Assembly (NCBI GenBank): GCA_903928115.1
Contig: CAIYPP010000111.1
Coordinates: 1-64,000, forward strand
DNA from: an uncultured Planctomycetota bacterium
GTDB lineage: Bacteria > Planctomycetota > UBA1135 > GCA-002686595
Direction of reading: 5' to 3'
Length of the DNA stretch: 64,000 nucleotides
The translations under genes were made by a program, and so were the position numbers. This document shows, in pieces, positions 35,526 through 43,026 of the stretch (positions are counted from its first letter, which is position 1; every line of letters starts with the position of its first letter). Under the pieces are notes generated by a model, which saw nothing but the letters and a program-made list of their open reading frames with translations, was not told the origin of the DNA and made no database searches.

Positions 35526-36187
35526 GGCTTGACCTCCGTCTTGCGCGGCAGGGGATCGCCGATCGCGAGGCGCGACTTGGGGTCGTGGGCGTGCTTGTCC
35601 CACGCGCCCTTCGGCAGGCCTTGGTTGGGCTGGAACACGAGCTTGCCCGTGCCCTCCTCGGGGCGCGGCGCGGTGGCCGGGCCGATCAGGCGGCCGAGCG
35701 GATCCTCGCGCTCGATCTTCTTTTGCAGCTTGAGCACCGCATCGATCACGGCGTCGGGGCGCGGCGGACAGCCGGGCACGTACACGTCGACGGGCATGAT
35801 CGAGTCGATGCCCTGCACGACCGAGTAGCTGTCGTACATGCCGCCCGAGCTCGAGCACACGCCCATCGCGACGACCCACTTCGGGTCGGGCATCTGGTCG
35901 TAGATCGTGCGCGCGGCCTGCGCCATCTTCCACGTCAGCGTTCCGGCGACGATCAAGAGGTCGCACTGGCGCGGAGTGAAGCGCGCGGCCTCGGCACCGA
36001 AGCGCGCGAGGTCGAACTTGGGTCCGAGCAGGCCCATCAGCTCGATGCCGCAGCACGAGAGGCCGAGCGGCATCGGCCACAGGCTGTTCTTGCGGCTCCA
36101 GTTGATCAGGAAGTCTGCGCGCGTCGCGAAGAATCCCGAGCCCTGCTGTTCGTTGCTCTCCGGTCCGACCGGCTTCAGCGATCCCAT
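35522..36187 (-). CDS. nuoB: NADH-quinone oxidoreductase subunit B
   Basis: 221-residue subunit carrying the terminal [4Fe-4S] cluster N2: tandem Cys45-Cys46 in '[10 protein letters not shown]', Cys111 in 'MGVCSSSGG' and Cys140 in 'VPGCPPRP'. A C-terminal extension of about 50 residues ('[16 protein letters not shown]...') exceeds the E. coli form. ATG 36187 lies inside the end of nuoA (13-bp overlap). Confidence 0.97.
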   Translation of the reverse strand: MGSLKPVGPESNEQQGSGFFATRADFLINWSRKNSLWPMPLGLSCCGIELMGLLGPKFDLARFGAEAARFTPRQCDLLIVAGTLTWKMAQAARTIYDQMPDPKWVVAMGVCSSSGGMYDSYSVVQGIDSIMPVDVYVPGCPPRPDAVIDAVLKLQKKIEREDPLGRLIGPATAPRPEEGTGKLVFQPNQGLPKGAWDKHAHDPKSRLAIGDPLPRKTEVKP

Positions 36188-36549
36188 TCGAGACCTCCCT
36201 TGCGCCACACGTAGGCGAGTCCGACGGCGAGCACGCCGACGAACGCGAGCACTTCGAAGAACATCACCGGTCCCAGGCCCTCCGCGGCGAACTCCTTCAC
36301 CGTCGCGGCCCAAGGAATGAGAAAGATCGACTCGACGTCGAAGAGGATGAACAGCACCGCGATCAGGTAGAAGTGGATCGAGAGGCGCACGCGCGCGCTG
36401 CCCTTGGGATCCATGCCCGACTCGTAGGCGTCGGCCTTGCCGATCGCGCGGCGCTTCTTGCCGAGCAGGTCGGAGATGATCAGGTTCACGATCGCGAATC
36501 CCACGACGACCAGCGCGAGGATCAGGATCGGGGCGTAGTTTCGGAGCAT
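36175..36549 (-). CDS. nuoA: NADH-quinone oxidoreductase subunit A
   Basis: 124 residues, three membrane helices, first gene of the operon. '[21 protein letters not shown]' (with the conserved E-S-G loop) and '[12 protein letters not shown]' are the family signatures. ATG 36549 is preferred because it places the first helix ('[16 protein letters not shown]') at the start. Promoter and leader must lie in the 256 bp between it and the VWA-protein gene. Confidence 0.96.
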   Translation of the reverse strand: MLRNYAPILILALVVVGFAIVNLIISDLLGKKRRAIGKADAYESGMDPKGSARVRLSIHFYLIAVLFILFDVESIFLIPWAATVKEFAAEGLGPVMFFEVLAFVGVLAVGLAYVWRKGGLEWDR

Positions 36550-36594
36550 CGTGGGGACGCGGGAGCGCGGCCAAGGGGCTGGCTCGGTCTCTCG

Positions 36595-36608
36595 CGGGGT
36601 GCACCCCG
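36595..36608. promoter_or_regulatory. Perfect 14-bp palindrome upstream of nuoA
   Basis: CGGGGTGCACCCCG, 45 bp upstream of the nuoA start, inside the 256-bp leader region (36550-36805). It is a candidate operator or leader hairpin for the nuo operon. The rest of this leader shows no gene. Possible minus-strand -10 TATGCT near 36741 is weak and unsupported by a good -35. Confidence 0.35.
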
Positions 36609-36805
36609 TCCGCAGCGCGCGCAGCCATGGGGGTGGCTCCGACGACGCGGAACGAGGCGGGGGATGGCGGTCAGACGGGGACGAGAACCGCCTCCGGCGG
36701 GCCGCGCGGGCCCTGCGGGGACGATTCTTGGGGGCCGAGAGCATAGCGACGGCGGGGGGGCGAAGGGAACCGCGAAGCCCACCCTTCGCGCGAGCGCGCG
36801 GCCGC

Positions 36806-38362
36806 TCAGTCCACGCGCACGAACTCGCCGCCCGAAACGTCGGCCAAGGCCTCGAGCGTGCCGTTGCCGCCACCGCCGAGCTGGACGCAGTGGAAGCGGA
36901 TGCAGGTTGCCTCGCCGCTCTGCCACCAAAAGGGCCGCACCCAGCCGGCTCCCTCGGCGGTCGCGCCGTCGCAGAGCACGATCACCGTGTCCTCTTCGAG
37001 CTTCGAGAGGTCGATTTTTCCGTCCAAATCGACCCTGAGGCAGGCCTCGACGCCCAGCTTCAGGTGCGTGCCCCCATCCGGGCGCTGGTAGCCGGCCCAG
37101 CGCTGGGCCAGCTCGATGTTCGCCGCGGTGGCCGGCTGGAGCGCGTCCTTCCAGACGCGCGGCTCGCTGTCGAAGAGGACCAGCCGGAAGCGTGCCGCGG
37201 GCCCGAGCTCGCGCAGGAACGCCGCGAGCTGCTCGAGTGCCTGACCGTAGCGGGTGAGGTTCTCCCCGACGCTGGCGTTCATCGAGCCCGAGCGGTCGAT
37301 CAGGAACGTGACGCGGTCGGTCGACGGTCGCAGACCGTAGAAGCTCGCCTTCGAACTTTGGGCCTCGGCCTGTCCGCCCTCGCCCGAAAGCGAGCCCGAG
37401 CTCTTCGCGCGCCACCACAAGGACCAGCGCTCGGCGTGCGGGCCGATGTTGCGCCCCGAGCGCCGCCGCAGCTCCGCCACCAGCTCGCCTTCGACGCGCT
37501 TCGAGCCTCCGCCCGCCTCGCGCCGGGCGACCCACAGCCCGAGGCTCTCGATCAACGGCGGCACCGCGAGCGCGTCGTCGAGCCGAAGGAGGAGCGGCAG
37601 CGAGCGCACCGCCGCGCGCCAATCCGCGGACATCAGCTCCGGCTGCACGTACGCGACGAGCGCCTCGCCCGCCCGTCCGCCGAGCTCGCGCAGCGCCTGA
37701 AAATGCGCGCGGATGAGCGCCGGCGGGAGCCAGCCGCCGCTGCGCCGCTCGCGCGCGAGCTGCGTCAAGAGGAACAGATGCACGCCGTCGTCGGGCCAGC
37801 CGAGGAGCGCTCGCACGGCTCGCTCGCGCACTTCGAGGTCGGAGTCCTCCGCGCAGTAGAGCAGCGCCGAGAGCGTCTCGCGCTCGTAGCGTCGCTCCAG
37901 ACACTCCAGCGCTTTCAGCCGCCGCGTACGGCCCGTGCGCGAGGTCTCCGCGAGCACCGCGCGCGAGAGCCAGCGCTGGGTCGAGCCGTCGCGCGACAAG
38001 TCGAGCGCGCGTCCGAGCGACTCGAACGCGGCGCGTCCGATTCGCGCCCGCAGCTCAGGCGTCTGGAGGTTCGTCGTCGGACCGTCGCCGGGGTCGAGTG
38101 CCGCAAGGTCGAGCAGCAGCGCGAACACCGTCGTGCGCTGCTCGGGGCGCACCACCTGCACCATGCGCAGGTCATCGAGGTGCCGCTCGGCGGTCGCGAC
38201 GTCGTCGGCGGAGAGCGCGATCGTCGGCCGCGAAGCGCGCGCTTGCCACGCCTGCGACCGCGCCAAGACGTCCTCGGAGTCCGACTGGGCGCCCGCGAGG
38301 CCCGCGATCAGGCACAGGGCGAGCGCGCCGAGGTAGCTCGAGATCGCGGGGAGGCGTCGCAC
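36806..38362 (-). CDS. Exported von Willebrand factor A domain protein
   Basis: 518 residues, signal peptide to about residue 25 (ends 'GLAGAQ'). Residues about 90-300 look like helical HEAT-type repeats ('SDLEVRERAVRALLGWPDDG'). A VWA domain follows with a complete MIDAS start 'FLIDRSGSM' (Asp356), a Thr/Gly loop 'PDGGTHLKLG' and 'VIVLCDGAT' as the acidic loop. Metal-dependent adhesion or protein-binding role in the periplasm or on the surface is implied; the partner is unknown. It lies between the peroxide operon and nuo, on the same strand as both. Confidence 0.8.
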   Translation of the reverse strand: MRRLPAISSYLGALALCLIAGLAGAQSDSEDVLARSQAWQARASRPTIALSADDVATAERHLDDLRMVQVVRPEQRTTVFALLLDLAALDPGDGPTTNLQTPELRARIGRAAFESLGRALDLSRDGSTQRWLSRAVLAETSRTGRTRRLKALECLERRYERETLSALLYCAEDSDLEVRERAVRALLGWPDDGVHLFLLTQLARERRSGGWLPPALIRAHFQALRELGGRAGEALVAYVQPELMSADWRAAVRSLPLLLRLDDALAVPPLIESLGLWVARREAGGGSKRVEGELVAELRRRSGRNIGPHAERWSLWWRAKSSGSLSGEGGQAEAQSSKASFYGLRPSTDRVTFLIDRSGSMNASVGENLTRYGQALEQLAAFLRELGPAARFRLVLFDSEPRVWKDALQPATAANIELAQRWAGYQRPDGGTHLKLGVEACLRVDLDGKIDLSKLEEDTVIVLCDGATAEGAGWVRPFWWQSGEATCIRFHCVQLGGGGNGTLEALADVSGGEFVRVD

Positions 38363-38410
38363 GGCTCCTGTGCTAGCACCCCGCGCGGCCCGCGGCTACT
38401 GCGTGCTCGC

Positions 38411-38458
38411 TCAACGCGCGAGCTCACGCTCGTTCCTCAACGTGCGAGCTCACGCTCG
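38411..38458. repeat. Tandem duplication of the 3' end of the cytochrome gene
   Basis: Two 22-bp copies (38411-38432 and 38437-38458), 26 bp apart, differing at one base (TCAACGCGCG.. against TCAACGTGCG..). The second copy contains the last six codons and stop of the multiheme cytochrome gene on the minus strand (ERELAR-stop); the first repeats the same codons and stop just beyond it. A recent slip or duplication event at the gene end. Confidence 0.85.
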
Positions 38459-39444
38459 ACGAAGCGCACGGGCTTTTCGAGGCGCGGGTCGTGGTGCCAG
38501 CCTTCGAGCTGCACCTTGGCGGTCGCCGCCGGCAGCTCCAGCACCGCGGACTCGTCGACGGGCAGGTACGTCTCTGTCGTGAGCGTCAGCGTCTCCGTGG
38601 CGAGCTCCTTGCCGTCGGCCGCGAGCGCGCGCGCGCGGAACTCGAGCTCGCGCCCGATCAGTCCGGGCACGCGGTGGCCCGCAAGGTTGTGGATCGCGAG
38701 CTTCACGGCGCTCGACTCCGCAGAGAGCTCGTACTCGAAGCCGAGCGCGAGGAAGGCGGGATCGCGCGGACTTTGGAGCGCATGGCTGCGCACCTCGCGC
38801 CGCGCCTCGCCCTCACCGACCTCCGCGACGGTCGCCATGTGGCAGCTGACGCACGTCGCGCCCGACTCCGCCGCCTTCGACTCCTCGAAGTCGCGCGCGA
38901 GCCCGATCACGGGTCCGACGGTGGTGCGGTGACACGCGGCGCACAGCGCGTTCGAGCCCGCGCCGACGAAGCTCGCGCCCTTGCGCGTCGCGTGCTTGTC
39001 GGTCGGCGCGCCCGTCGGTCCGAGCAGGGCGCCATCGTGCGCCATGTGGCAGCTCTCGCAGGACACGCCGAAGTGACGCTCGTCCTTGCGCGCTGCGGGC
39101 TTGCCCGCGAGCAGCGCGTCGTCCGCGCCGTGGAGACGCTCGGGTGCGTGGCAGCCGTGGCAGCTCTCCGCTTTCTTCCGGCCCTCGAGGTCCTCTTGGT
39201 ACGGCTCGTTCTCCCACGCGAGCGCATGGGTGGTCGAGGCCCACTCCTCCAAGTGCCGCGCATGGCATTCCCCGCACTTCACCTCGCTCGCGCGCGCGAG
39301 CACCGCGGGCCGTCCGTCGGGCACCGGCGCGGGCGTGCGCAGCGGCCAAGGCGCGCGGCCCTGCGTCGCCGCCGCCCCGAGGACGAGCAGCGCGGACAGG
39401 GCCGCGAAGAACGTCGACGTGCGGATGCGCTGCGCGGAGCCCAT
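38437..39444 (-). CDS. Exported five-heme cytochrome c
   Basis: 335 residues from ATG 39444, N-terminal hydrophobic signal (about 10-27). Five CxxCH heme-attachment motifs: CGECH, CHGCH, CESCH, CAACH, CVSCH, spread over the first two thirds in the manner of cytochrome c554/NrfB-like proteins; several free His may serve as distal ligands. The last 110 residues have no heme motif and look beta-rich. Starts 17 bp after dps, so it may belong to the peroxide-response operon; an electron-delivery role toward a periplasmic peroxide or nitrogen-oxide reductase is possible but unproven. Confidence 0.82.
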   Translation of the reverse strand: MGSAQRIRTSTFFAALSALLVLGAAATQGRAPWPLRTPAPVPDGRPAVLARASEVKCGECHARHLEEWASTTHALAWENEPYQEDLEGRKKAESCHGCHAPERLHGADDALLAGKPAARKDERHFGVSCESCHMAHDGALLGPTGAPTDKHATRKGASFVGAGSNALCAACHRTTVGPVIGLARDFEESKAAESGATCVSCHMATVAEVGEGEARREVRSHALQSPRDPAFLALGFEYELSAESSAVKLAIHNLAGHRVPGLIGRELEFRARALAADGKELATETLTLTTETYLPVDESAVLELPAATAKVQLEGWHHDPRLEKPVRFVERELAR

Positions 39445-39461
39445 GGCGCCGCACAGGATAG

Positions 39462-39983
39462 CTACACGCCCAGCGTCGCCCGCAGGAGCCAGCCGTTCTT
39501 TTCGTGCTGCTGCAGCATCGCGGTCAAGAGGTCCGCGGTGTCGATGTCGCCGAGCTCTTCCGCGAGGCCGCGCGTGGCGCGCAGGCCTTCGGCGAAGGTG
39601 TCGAAGCGCGCGACGAGCAGCTCGACGTGCTCGAGGTCGCGCGTCACCTCGCAGGGGTACTCCGCGAGGCGCGAGGCGCGCGCTGCGTGGCGCACCGTGC
39701 CGTAGGCGGCGCCGCCGAGGATCACCGCACGCTCCGCGAGCTCGTCGTTCCAGCCCGCGATCTGCCCCGCGAACGCCTCGAACAGCGGGTGCAGGGACGC
39801 GAACTGCGGGCCCTTGACGTTCCAGTGCGCCACCTTCACCTGCGAATGCAGGTCCGTGCCGTCCGCGAGACGGTCGTTGAGCTCCGCGACCACGCGCTCG
39901 CGGGTGGCGTCGTTCAGGTTGCTCGGCGTCGACGTGCGCACGGCGCTCGGACGCGGGCTCGGCTTCAGGGTGCTGCGGTTCAT
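39462..39983 (-). CDS. dps: Dps ferritin-like DNA-protecting protein
   Basis: 173 residues. Dps oxidises ferrous iron with hydrogen peroxide and stores the product, shielding DNA. Ferroxidase-site residues line up with E. coli Dps with an offset of 2: His53, His65, Glu69 (Asp in E. coli), Asp80, Glu84, within 'KVAHWNVKGPQFASLHPLFE' and 'GWNDELAE'. N-terminal tail of about 20 residues rich in Ser/Pro/Arg, with few lysines. ATG overlaps the ahpD stop (ATGA). Confidence 0.93.
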   Translation of the reverse strand: MNRSTLKPSPRPSAVRTSTPSNLNDATRERVVAELNDRLADGTDLHSQVKVAHWNVKGPQFASLHPLFEAFAGQIAGWNDELAERAVILGGAAYGTVRHAARASRLAEYPCEVTRDLEHVELLVARFDTFAEGLRATRGLAEELGDIDTADLLTAMLQQHEKNGWLLRATLGV

Positions 39984-40558
39984 GAGAGGGTCTCCTTCGC
40001 TTCGGGGTGATCGGCTCCGCCCGCGCTGCGGGCACGCGCGGCGGCGCGTGCGGTCGCGGCGGCTGCGATCACGGCAGCGATGCGCACGGCTTCATGGACG
40101 TGCTCCTCTTCGAGCCCGTTCTGGCGCACGAGCTTCTCGTGCGCTTGGACACAGGTCTCGCAGTCGTTGTAGGCGCTGACCGCGAGCACGTAGAGTTCCA
40201 TGTTGGTCCGCGGACCGGCCGTCTGCGCGAGTCGATTCATGCGCAGGCGCGGACTGCGCTGTGCGTAGGACTCGACGCCCACCCTGTGGCGAAAGCGGTA
40301 GTACACGTTGTTCATCGCCGCGAGTGCCGCGGCCGCCTCGGCGTCGTCGAGGGCCGTCTCGCTCGCCCGACCACGGGCCGCTGCGCGGAGCGCGCCCGCG
40401 AGCTCGCTGTCGAGCGTCGCGAGCGCGACCGCGTAGGCGGTGCCCCAGCGCTGGTCCGCGTCGAGCGGCGCGCCTTCCGCCAAGACCGCCGAGAGATTCA
40501 GGCGGATGTCCTTGGCCGAGTCGGGCAGCGCCGCGCGCAGGGCTTCCAGGGCTTCCAT
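39980..40558 (-). CDS. ahpD: AhpD-type alkylhydroperoxide reductase partner
   Basis: 192 residues. AhpD recycles AhpC by thiol exchange. The catalytic set of M. tuberculosis AhpD (Glu118, Cys130, Cys133, His137) is matched at Glu121, Cys133, Cys136 and His140 in 'MELYVLAVSAYNDCETCVQAH'. N-terminal half has the paired helical repeat of the carboxymuconolactone-decarboxylase-like fold. Lies between ahpC (6 bp gap) and dps (4-bp overlap). Confidence 0.92.
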   Translation of the reverse strand: MEALEALRAALPDSAKDIRLNLSAVLAEGAPLDADQRWGTAYAVALATLDSELAGALRAAARGRASETALDDAEAAAALAAMNNVYYRFRHRVGVESYAQRSPRLRMNRLAQTAGPRTNMELYVLAVSAYNDCETCVQAHEKLVRQNGLEEEHVHEAVRIAAVIAAAATARAAARARSAGGADHPEAKETLS

Positions 40559-40564
40559 GGCGCT

Positions 40565-41101
40565 CTAGACCTTCAGGGTGGCCTGACCGGGCTTCCAGTT
40601 GCACGGGCAGAGCTCGTCGGTCTGCAGCGCGTCGAGCGTGCGCAGCACCTCGTCGACGTTGCGGCCGACCGAGAGGTCGTGCACCGATGCGTAGCGGATC
40701 ACGCCCTGCGGATCGACGAGGAACGTCGCGCGCAGCGGAATGCCTTCCTGCTTGTGGAGGATGCCGAGCGCGCCGCACAGCTCGCGCTTCAAGTCGGCGA
40801 GCATCGGGTAGGGCAGGTTGCGCAGGTCGGCGTGGTTCTGGCGCCACGCGAGGTGCACGTACTGCGAGTCGCACGAGAGTCCGAGCACCTGCGCGTCGCG
40901 CTCGCGGAACTCCGCGTTGCGGCGGCCGAACTCCGCGATCTCCGTCGGACACACGAACGTGAAGTCGAGCGGCCACGCGAACAAGACGAGCCACTTGCCG
41001 GGGTAGCTCGCCTGAGTGATCTCGGCGAACTCCTTGCCCTTCTCCAGCGACACGGCGGCCTGCAGACGGAACTCCGGTACACGATCTCCGATGGTCAGCA
41101 T
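40565..41101 (-). CDS. ahpC: Peroxiredoxin AhpC, AhpD-dependent type
   Basis: 178 residues. Peroxidatic Cys51 in 'DFTFVCPTEI'; two resolving cysteines Cys165 and Cys167 in 'DELCPCNWKPG'. The C-terminal C-x-C arrangement is that of mycobacterial AhpC (Cys174, Cys176), which is reduced by AhpD and not by AhpF; the following ahpD gene fits. Reduces hydrogen peroxide and organic peroxides in the cytoplasm. Six bp downstream of perR. Confidence 0.95.
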   Translation of the reverse strand: MLTIGDRVPEFRLQAAVSLEKGKEFAEITQASYPGKWLVLFAWPLDFTFVCPTEIAEFGRRNAEFRERDAQVLGLSCDSQYVHLAWRQNHADLRNLPYPMLADLKRELCGALGILHKQEGIPLRATFLVDPQGVIRYASVHDLSVGRNVDEVLRTLDALQTDELCPCNWKPGQATLKV

Positions 41102-41107
41102 GAGATT

Positions 41108-41596
41108 TCAGTCTCCTTGAGTGGGGTTGGGGTTGGAACGGTCGGGGACGCGCAGCGCGCCGCGCATCACGACTTGGAATTCGCGCACGTCGAAGCCCGC
41201 GAGCGCGGGGACGCCGCGCACGAGGAGCGCCTCCCACGGCACGTCGACGATCGCGCCGGTGGCCTCGTCGACGAAGTGGTGGTGTCGCTCGAGCTTGGGG
41301 TCGTACACGACACGGCCCTCTTCGAGGACGAGCTCGCGCAGGAGGCCGCGCGCGACGAAGAGCTTCAGCGTGGCATAGACCGTCGCGCGCGAGATCGCGG
41401 GCACGCGGCCGCGGACGGCGGCGAGCACGGCCTCGGCGCTGGGGTGCTCCTCGGTGGCGAGCACGACCTCGGCGACCGCGAGGCGCTGGGCCGTCGGCGG
41501 GATGCCGCGCTCGGTGAGGCGTGCGCGCAGCGCAGGAAGCGCTAGGGCCGCAGGCGAGCCGCGCAGGGGGCGCGGAGGATGGGGCGGTCGGGTCAT
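41108..41596 (-). CDS. perR: PerR-type Fur-family repressor without structural zinc cysteines
   Basis: 162 residues from ATG 41596. Winged helix with 'ISRATVYATLKLF'. The regulatory metal site of B. subtilis PerR (His37, Asp85, His91, His93, Asp104) is conserved with an offset of 14: His51, Asp99, His105, His107, Asp118. The four structural-zinc cysteines are all missing: the HHHFVCxxC segment reads 'HHHFVDEAT' and the C-terminal CxxC is absent. Such zinc-less PerR proteins are known, e.g. in Leptospira. It heads ahpC-ahpD-dps, and should derepress them on His oxidation by peroxide; a palindrome in its promoter suggests autoregulation. Confidence 0.88.
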   Translation of the reverse strand: MTRPPHPPRPLRGSPAALALPALRARLTERGIPPTAQRLAVAEVVLATEEHPSAEAVLAAVRGRVPAISRATVYATLKLFVARGLLRELVLEEGRVVYDPKLERHHHFVDEATGAIVDVPWEALLVRGVPALAGFDVREFQVVMRGALRVPDRSNPNPTQGD

Positions 41597-41603
41597 GGGG
41601 CTG

Positions 41604-41631
41604 GATTTAGTCCAGATCTGGACTTCATCAA
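41604..41631 (-). promoter_or_regulatory. perR promoter with palindromic operator in its spacer
   Basis: A perfect 16-bp palindrome, AGTCCAGATCTGGACT, at 41609-41624. On the minus strand TTGATG (41631-41626) and TAAATC (41609-41604) flank it as plausible -35 and -10 elements with a 16-base spacer, so a bound repressor would block the polymerase. The -10 ends 7 bp before the perR ATG, so the transcript would have almost no leader. Fur-family proteins bind such inverted repeats; identity as the PerR box is inferred from position. Confidence 0.6.
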
Positions 41632-41771
41632 GCGGGGACGTTCGAAAAACGGCCCCGGCAGACCCCCTCGATGGCGCAGGCCGCGGGGAAGTGCGCCCCA
41701 CGGGCGGGAAAGACCTTCCGTTCCGACCCAAGGAATGGGCCCGCGCGGCCGAAGAGACGGGCCGCACCCCC

Positions 41772-42074
41772 ATGCCGATCCTCTCCAACCTCCGTGTCGA
41801 TGGCACGCTCGTCCTGCGCGTCGTCGGTCGCTTCGACTACCGCGCCCGCGAGCAGTTCCTCGAGTCCTACGAGCACTGCGACAGCGAACCTTGCGGCTTC
41901 GAGGTCGACCTGCGCGACGCGGAGTACCTCGACAGCTCGGCGCTCGGGCTCTTGCTCACGCTGCGCGACTTCGCGGCGGCGAAGGGCGCGCGGGTGACGC
42001 TCTGCAACGCTCGTCCGCTCGTCGCGCGCACGCTCGCGGCGGCGGAGTTCGGTCAGTGGTTCACGGTCGCGTGA
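41772..42074 (+). CDS. STAS-domain anti-anti-sigma factor
   Basis: 100 residues from ATG 41772. STAS fold with the phosphorylatable Ser in 'DLRDAEYLDSSALGLLL', as in SpoIIAA/RsbV proteins, which when dephosphorylated sequester an anti-sigma kinase. The next gene encodes such a kinase and starts about at its stop. No sigma factor or PP2C phosphatase of the same partner-switch module is adjacent on this strand. Confidence 0.88.
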   Translation: MPILSNLRVDGTLVLRVVGRFDYRAREQFLESYEHCDSEPCGFEVDLRDAEYLDSSALGLLLTLRDFAAAKGARVTLCNARPLVARTLAAAEFGQWFTVA

Positions 42075-42082
42075 GGACGCAC

Positions 42083-42619
42083 ATGTCGAGCGCGAAGTTC
42101 GGCGGAAAGGGTCCGCGCTGGCGCCACGAGCTCGTGCTCTCGGGCCCTTCGTTGCGCGACGGCGATCCTGTCGCGGAGTGCGAGCGAGCGCTCGCCCAAG
42201 CCGGTTGGTCGCGCGAGGCCATCGATCCGCTCGCGTTGCTGATCGCGGAGCTTTGGCACAACGCGTTGGAGCATGGGGTCCTCGGCCTCGACTCCGCGCT
42301 CAAGGAGCGACCGGGCGGCTACAGCGAGTACTACGTGCTGCGCGAACAGCTCTTGCGCGGCGTGACAGAGGGCCGCGTGCGCATCCTGCTCGAGCAGGTT
42401 CTCGTGCACGGCGAGCCGGCGCTCGCGATCGAAATCGAGGACAGCGGGGCGGGCTTCGACGCTGTCGAGCCGCGTGCGCCGCTCCCCGCGGGGAAGTCCG
42501 CGCGCAAGTCAGGCCGCGGTCTGCACCTCGTGCGCGAGCTCTGCGAGTCGCTGGAGTTCTCTGGCCGCGGCAACGTGGCTCGCGCCACGTGTCGCTGGGA
42601 AGGCCCGCTCGCGGGCTAG
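42083..42619 (+). CDS. RsbW-like ATP-binding anti-sigma kinase
   Basis: 178 residues, GHKL ATPase fold. N box 'ELWHNALEHG', G1 box 'IEDSGAGFD', G2 box 'KSGRGLHLVRELC'. Such kinases phosphorylate the STAS partner and hold a sigma factor. ATG 42083 is preferred because GAGG lies 6 bases upstream; a GTG at 42071 overlapping the STAS stop (GTGA) is also possible. About 40 residues are inserted between N and G1 boxes ('GGYSEYYVLREQLLRGVTE'), more than in RsbW. Its last 4 bp overlap the convergent JAMM gene. Confidence 0.83.
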   Translation: MSSAKFGGKGPRWRHELVLSGPSLRDGDPVAECERALAQAGWSREAIDPLALLIAELWHNALEHGVLGLDSALKERPGGYSEYYVLREQLLRGVTEGRVRILLEQVLVHGEPALAIEIEDSGAGFDAVEPRAPLPAGKSARKSGRGLHLVRELCESLEFSGRGNVARATCRWEGPLAG

Positions 42620-43026
42620 GTAGCTCGAGGCGGAGCCTCGACGAGCGGCAGTTCCTCGATTCCGCGCCACGCGCGGAGCGAAGGTCCGACGAGCGAGACG
42701 ACGAGCTGAAGCGAGTAGCCGCCGTGCGCGAGGTCGCGCGGCGAGGGGGACGCCGGCGCGTCGACGTGCGAGTGCCACGCTCCGACCACTGTGCTGCCCG
42801 AGGCGAGCGCATCGCGCTCCGCGGCGAGCACGTCGAGCGGCTCGATCTCGAACGCCGAGAGCGAGAGCGCCGCATTTCGCAGCGCGAGCACTCGCTCGAC
42901 TTTCGTGAGCTTCCGTTCGCGGCGTCCGATCAGCAGGCCGCAGGCCTCGCGCGGCGCCGCCGCACGCGCGTGCCCGAGGAGCGCCGTGCGAAGCTCCGGC
43001 GAGAGCTCGAGCGCTTCGACTGTCAC
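42616..43026 (-). CDS. JAMM/MPN-domain metalloprotease
   Basis: 136 residues from GTG 43026 (GTGA overlap with the beta-CASP gene). The full JAMM signature is present: Glu27 in 'PREACGLLIG', then H-x-H-x7-S-x2-D (His85, His87, Ser95, Asp98) in 'AWHSHVDAPASPSPRDL'. Bacterial JAMM proteins cleave isopeptide or similar bonds, e.g. in sulfur-carrier processing or DNA-repair RadC relatives. No ubiquitin-like or E1-like gene is nearby, so the substrate is unknown. Confidence 0.85.
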   Translation of the reverse strand: MTVEALELSPELRTALLGHARAAAPREACGLLIGRRERKLTKVERVLALRNAALSLSAFEIEPLDVLAAERDALASGSTVVGAWHSHVDAPASPSPRDLAHGGYSLQLVVSLVGPSLRAWRGIEELPLVEAPPRAT

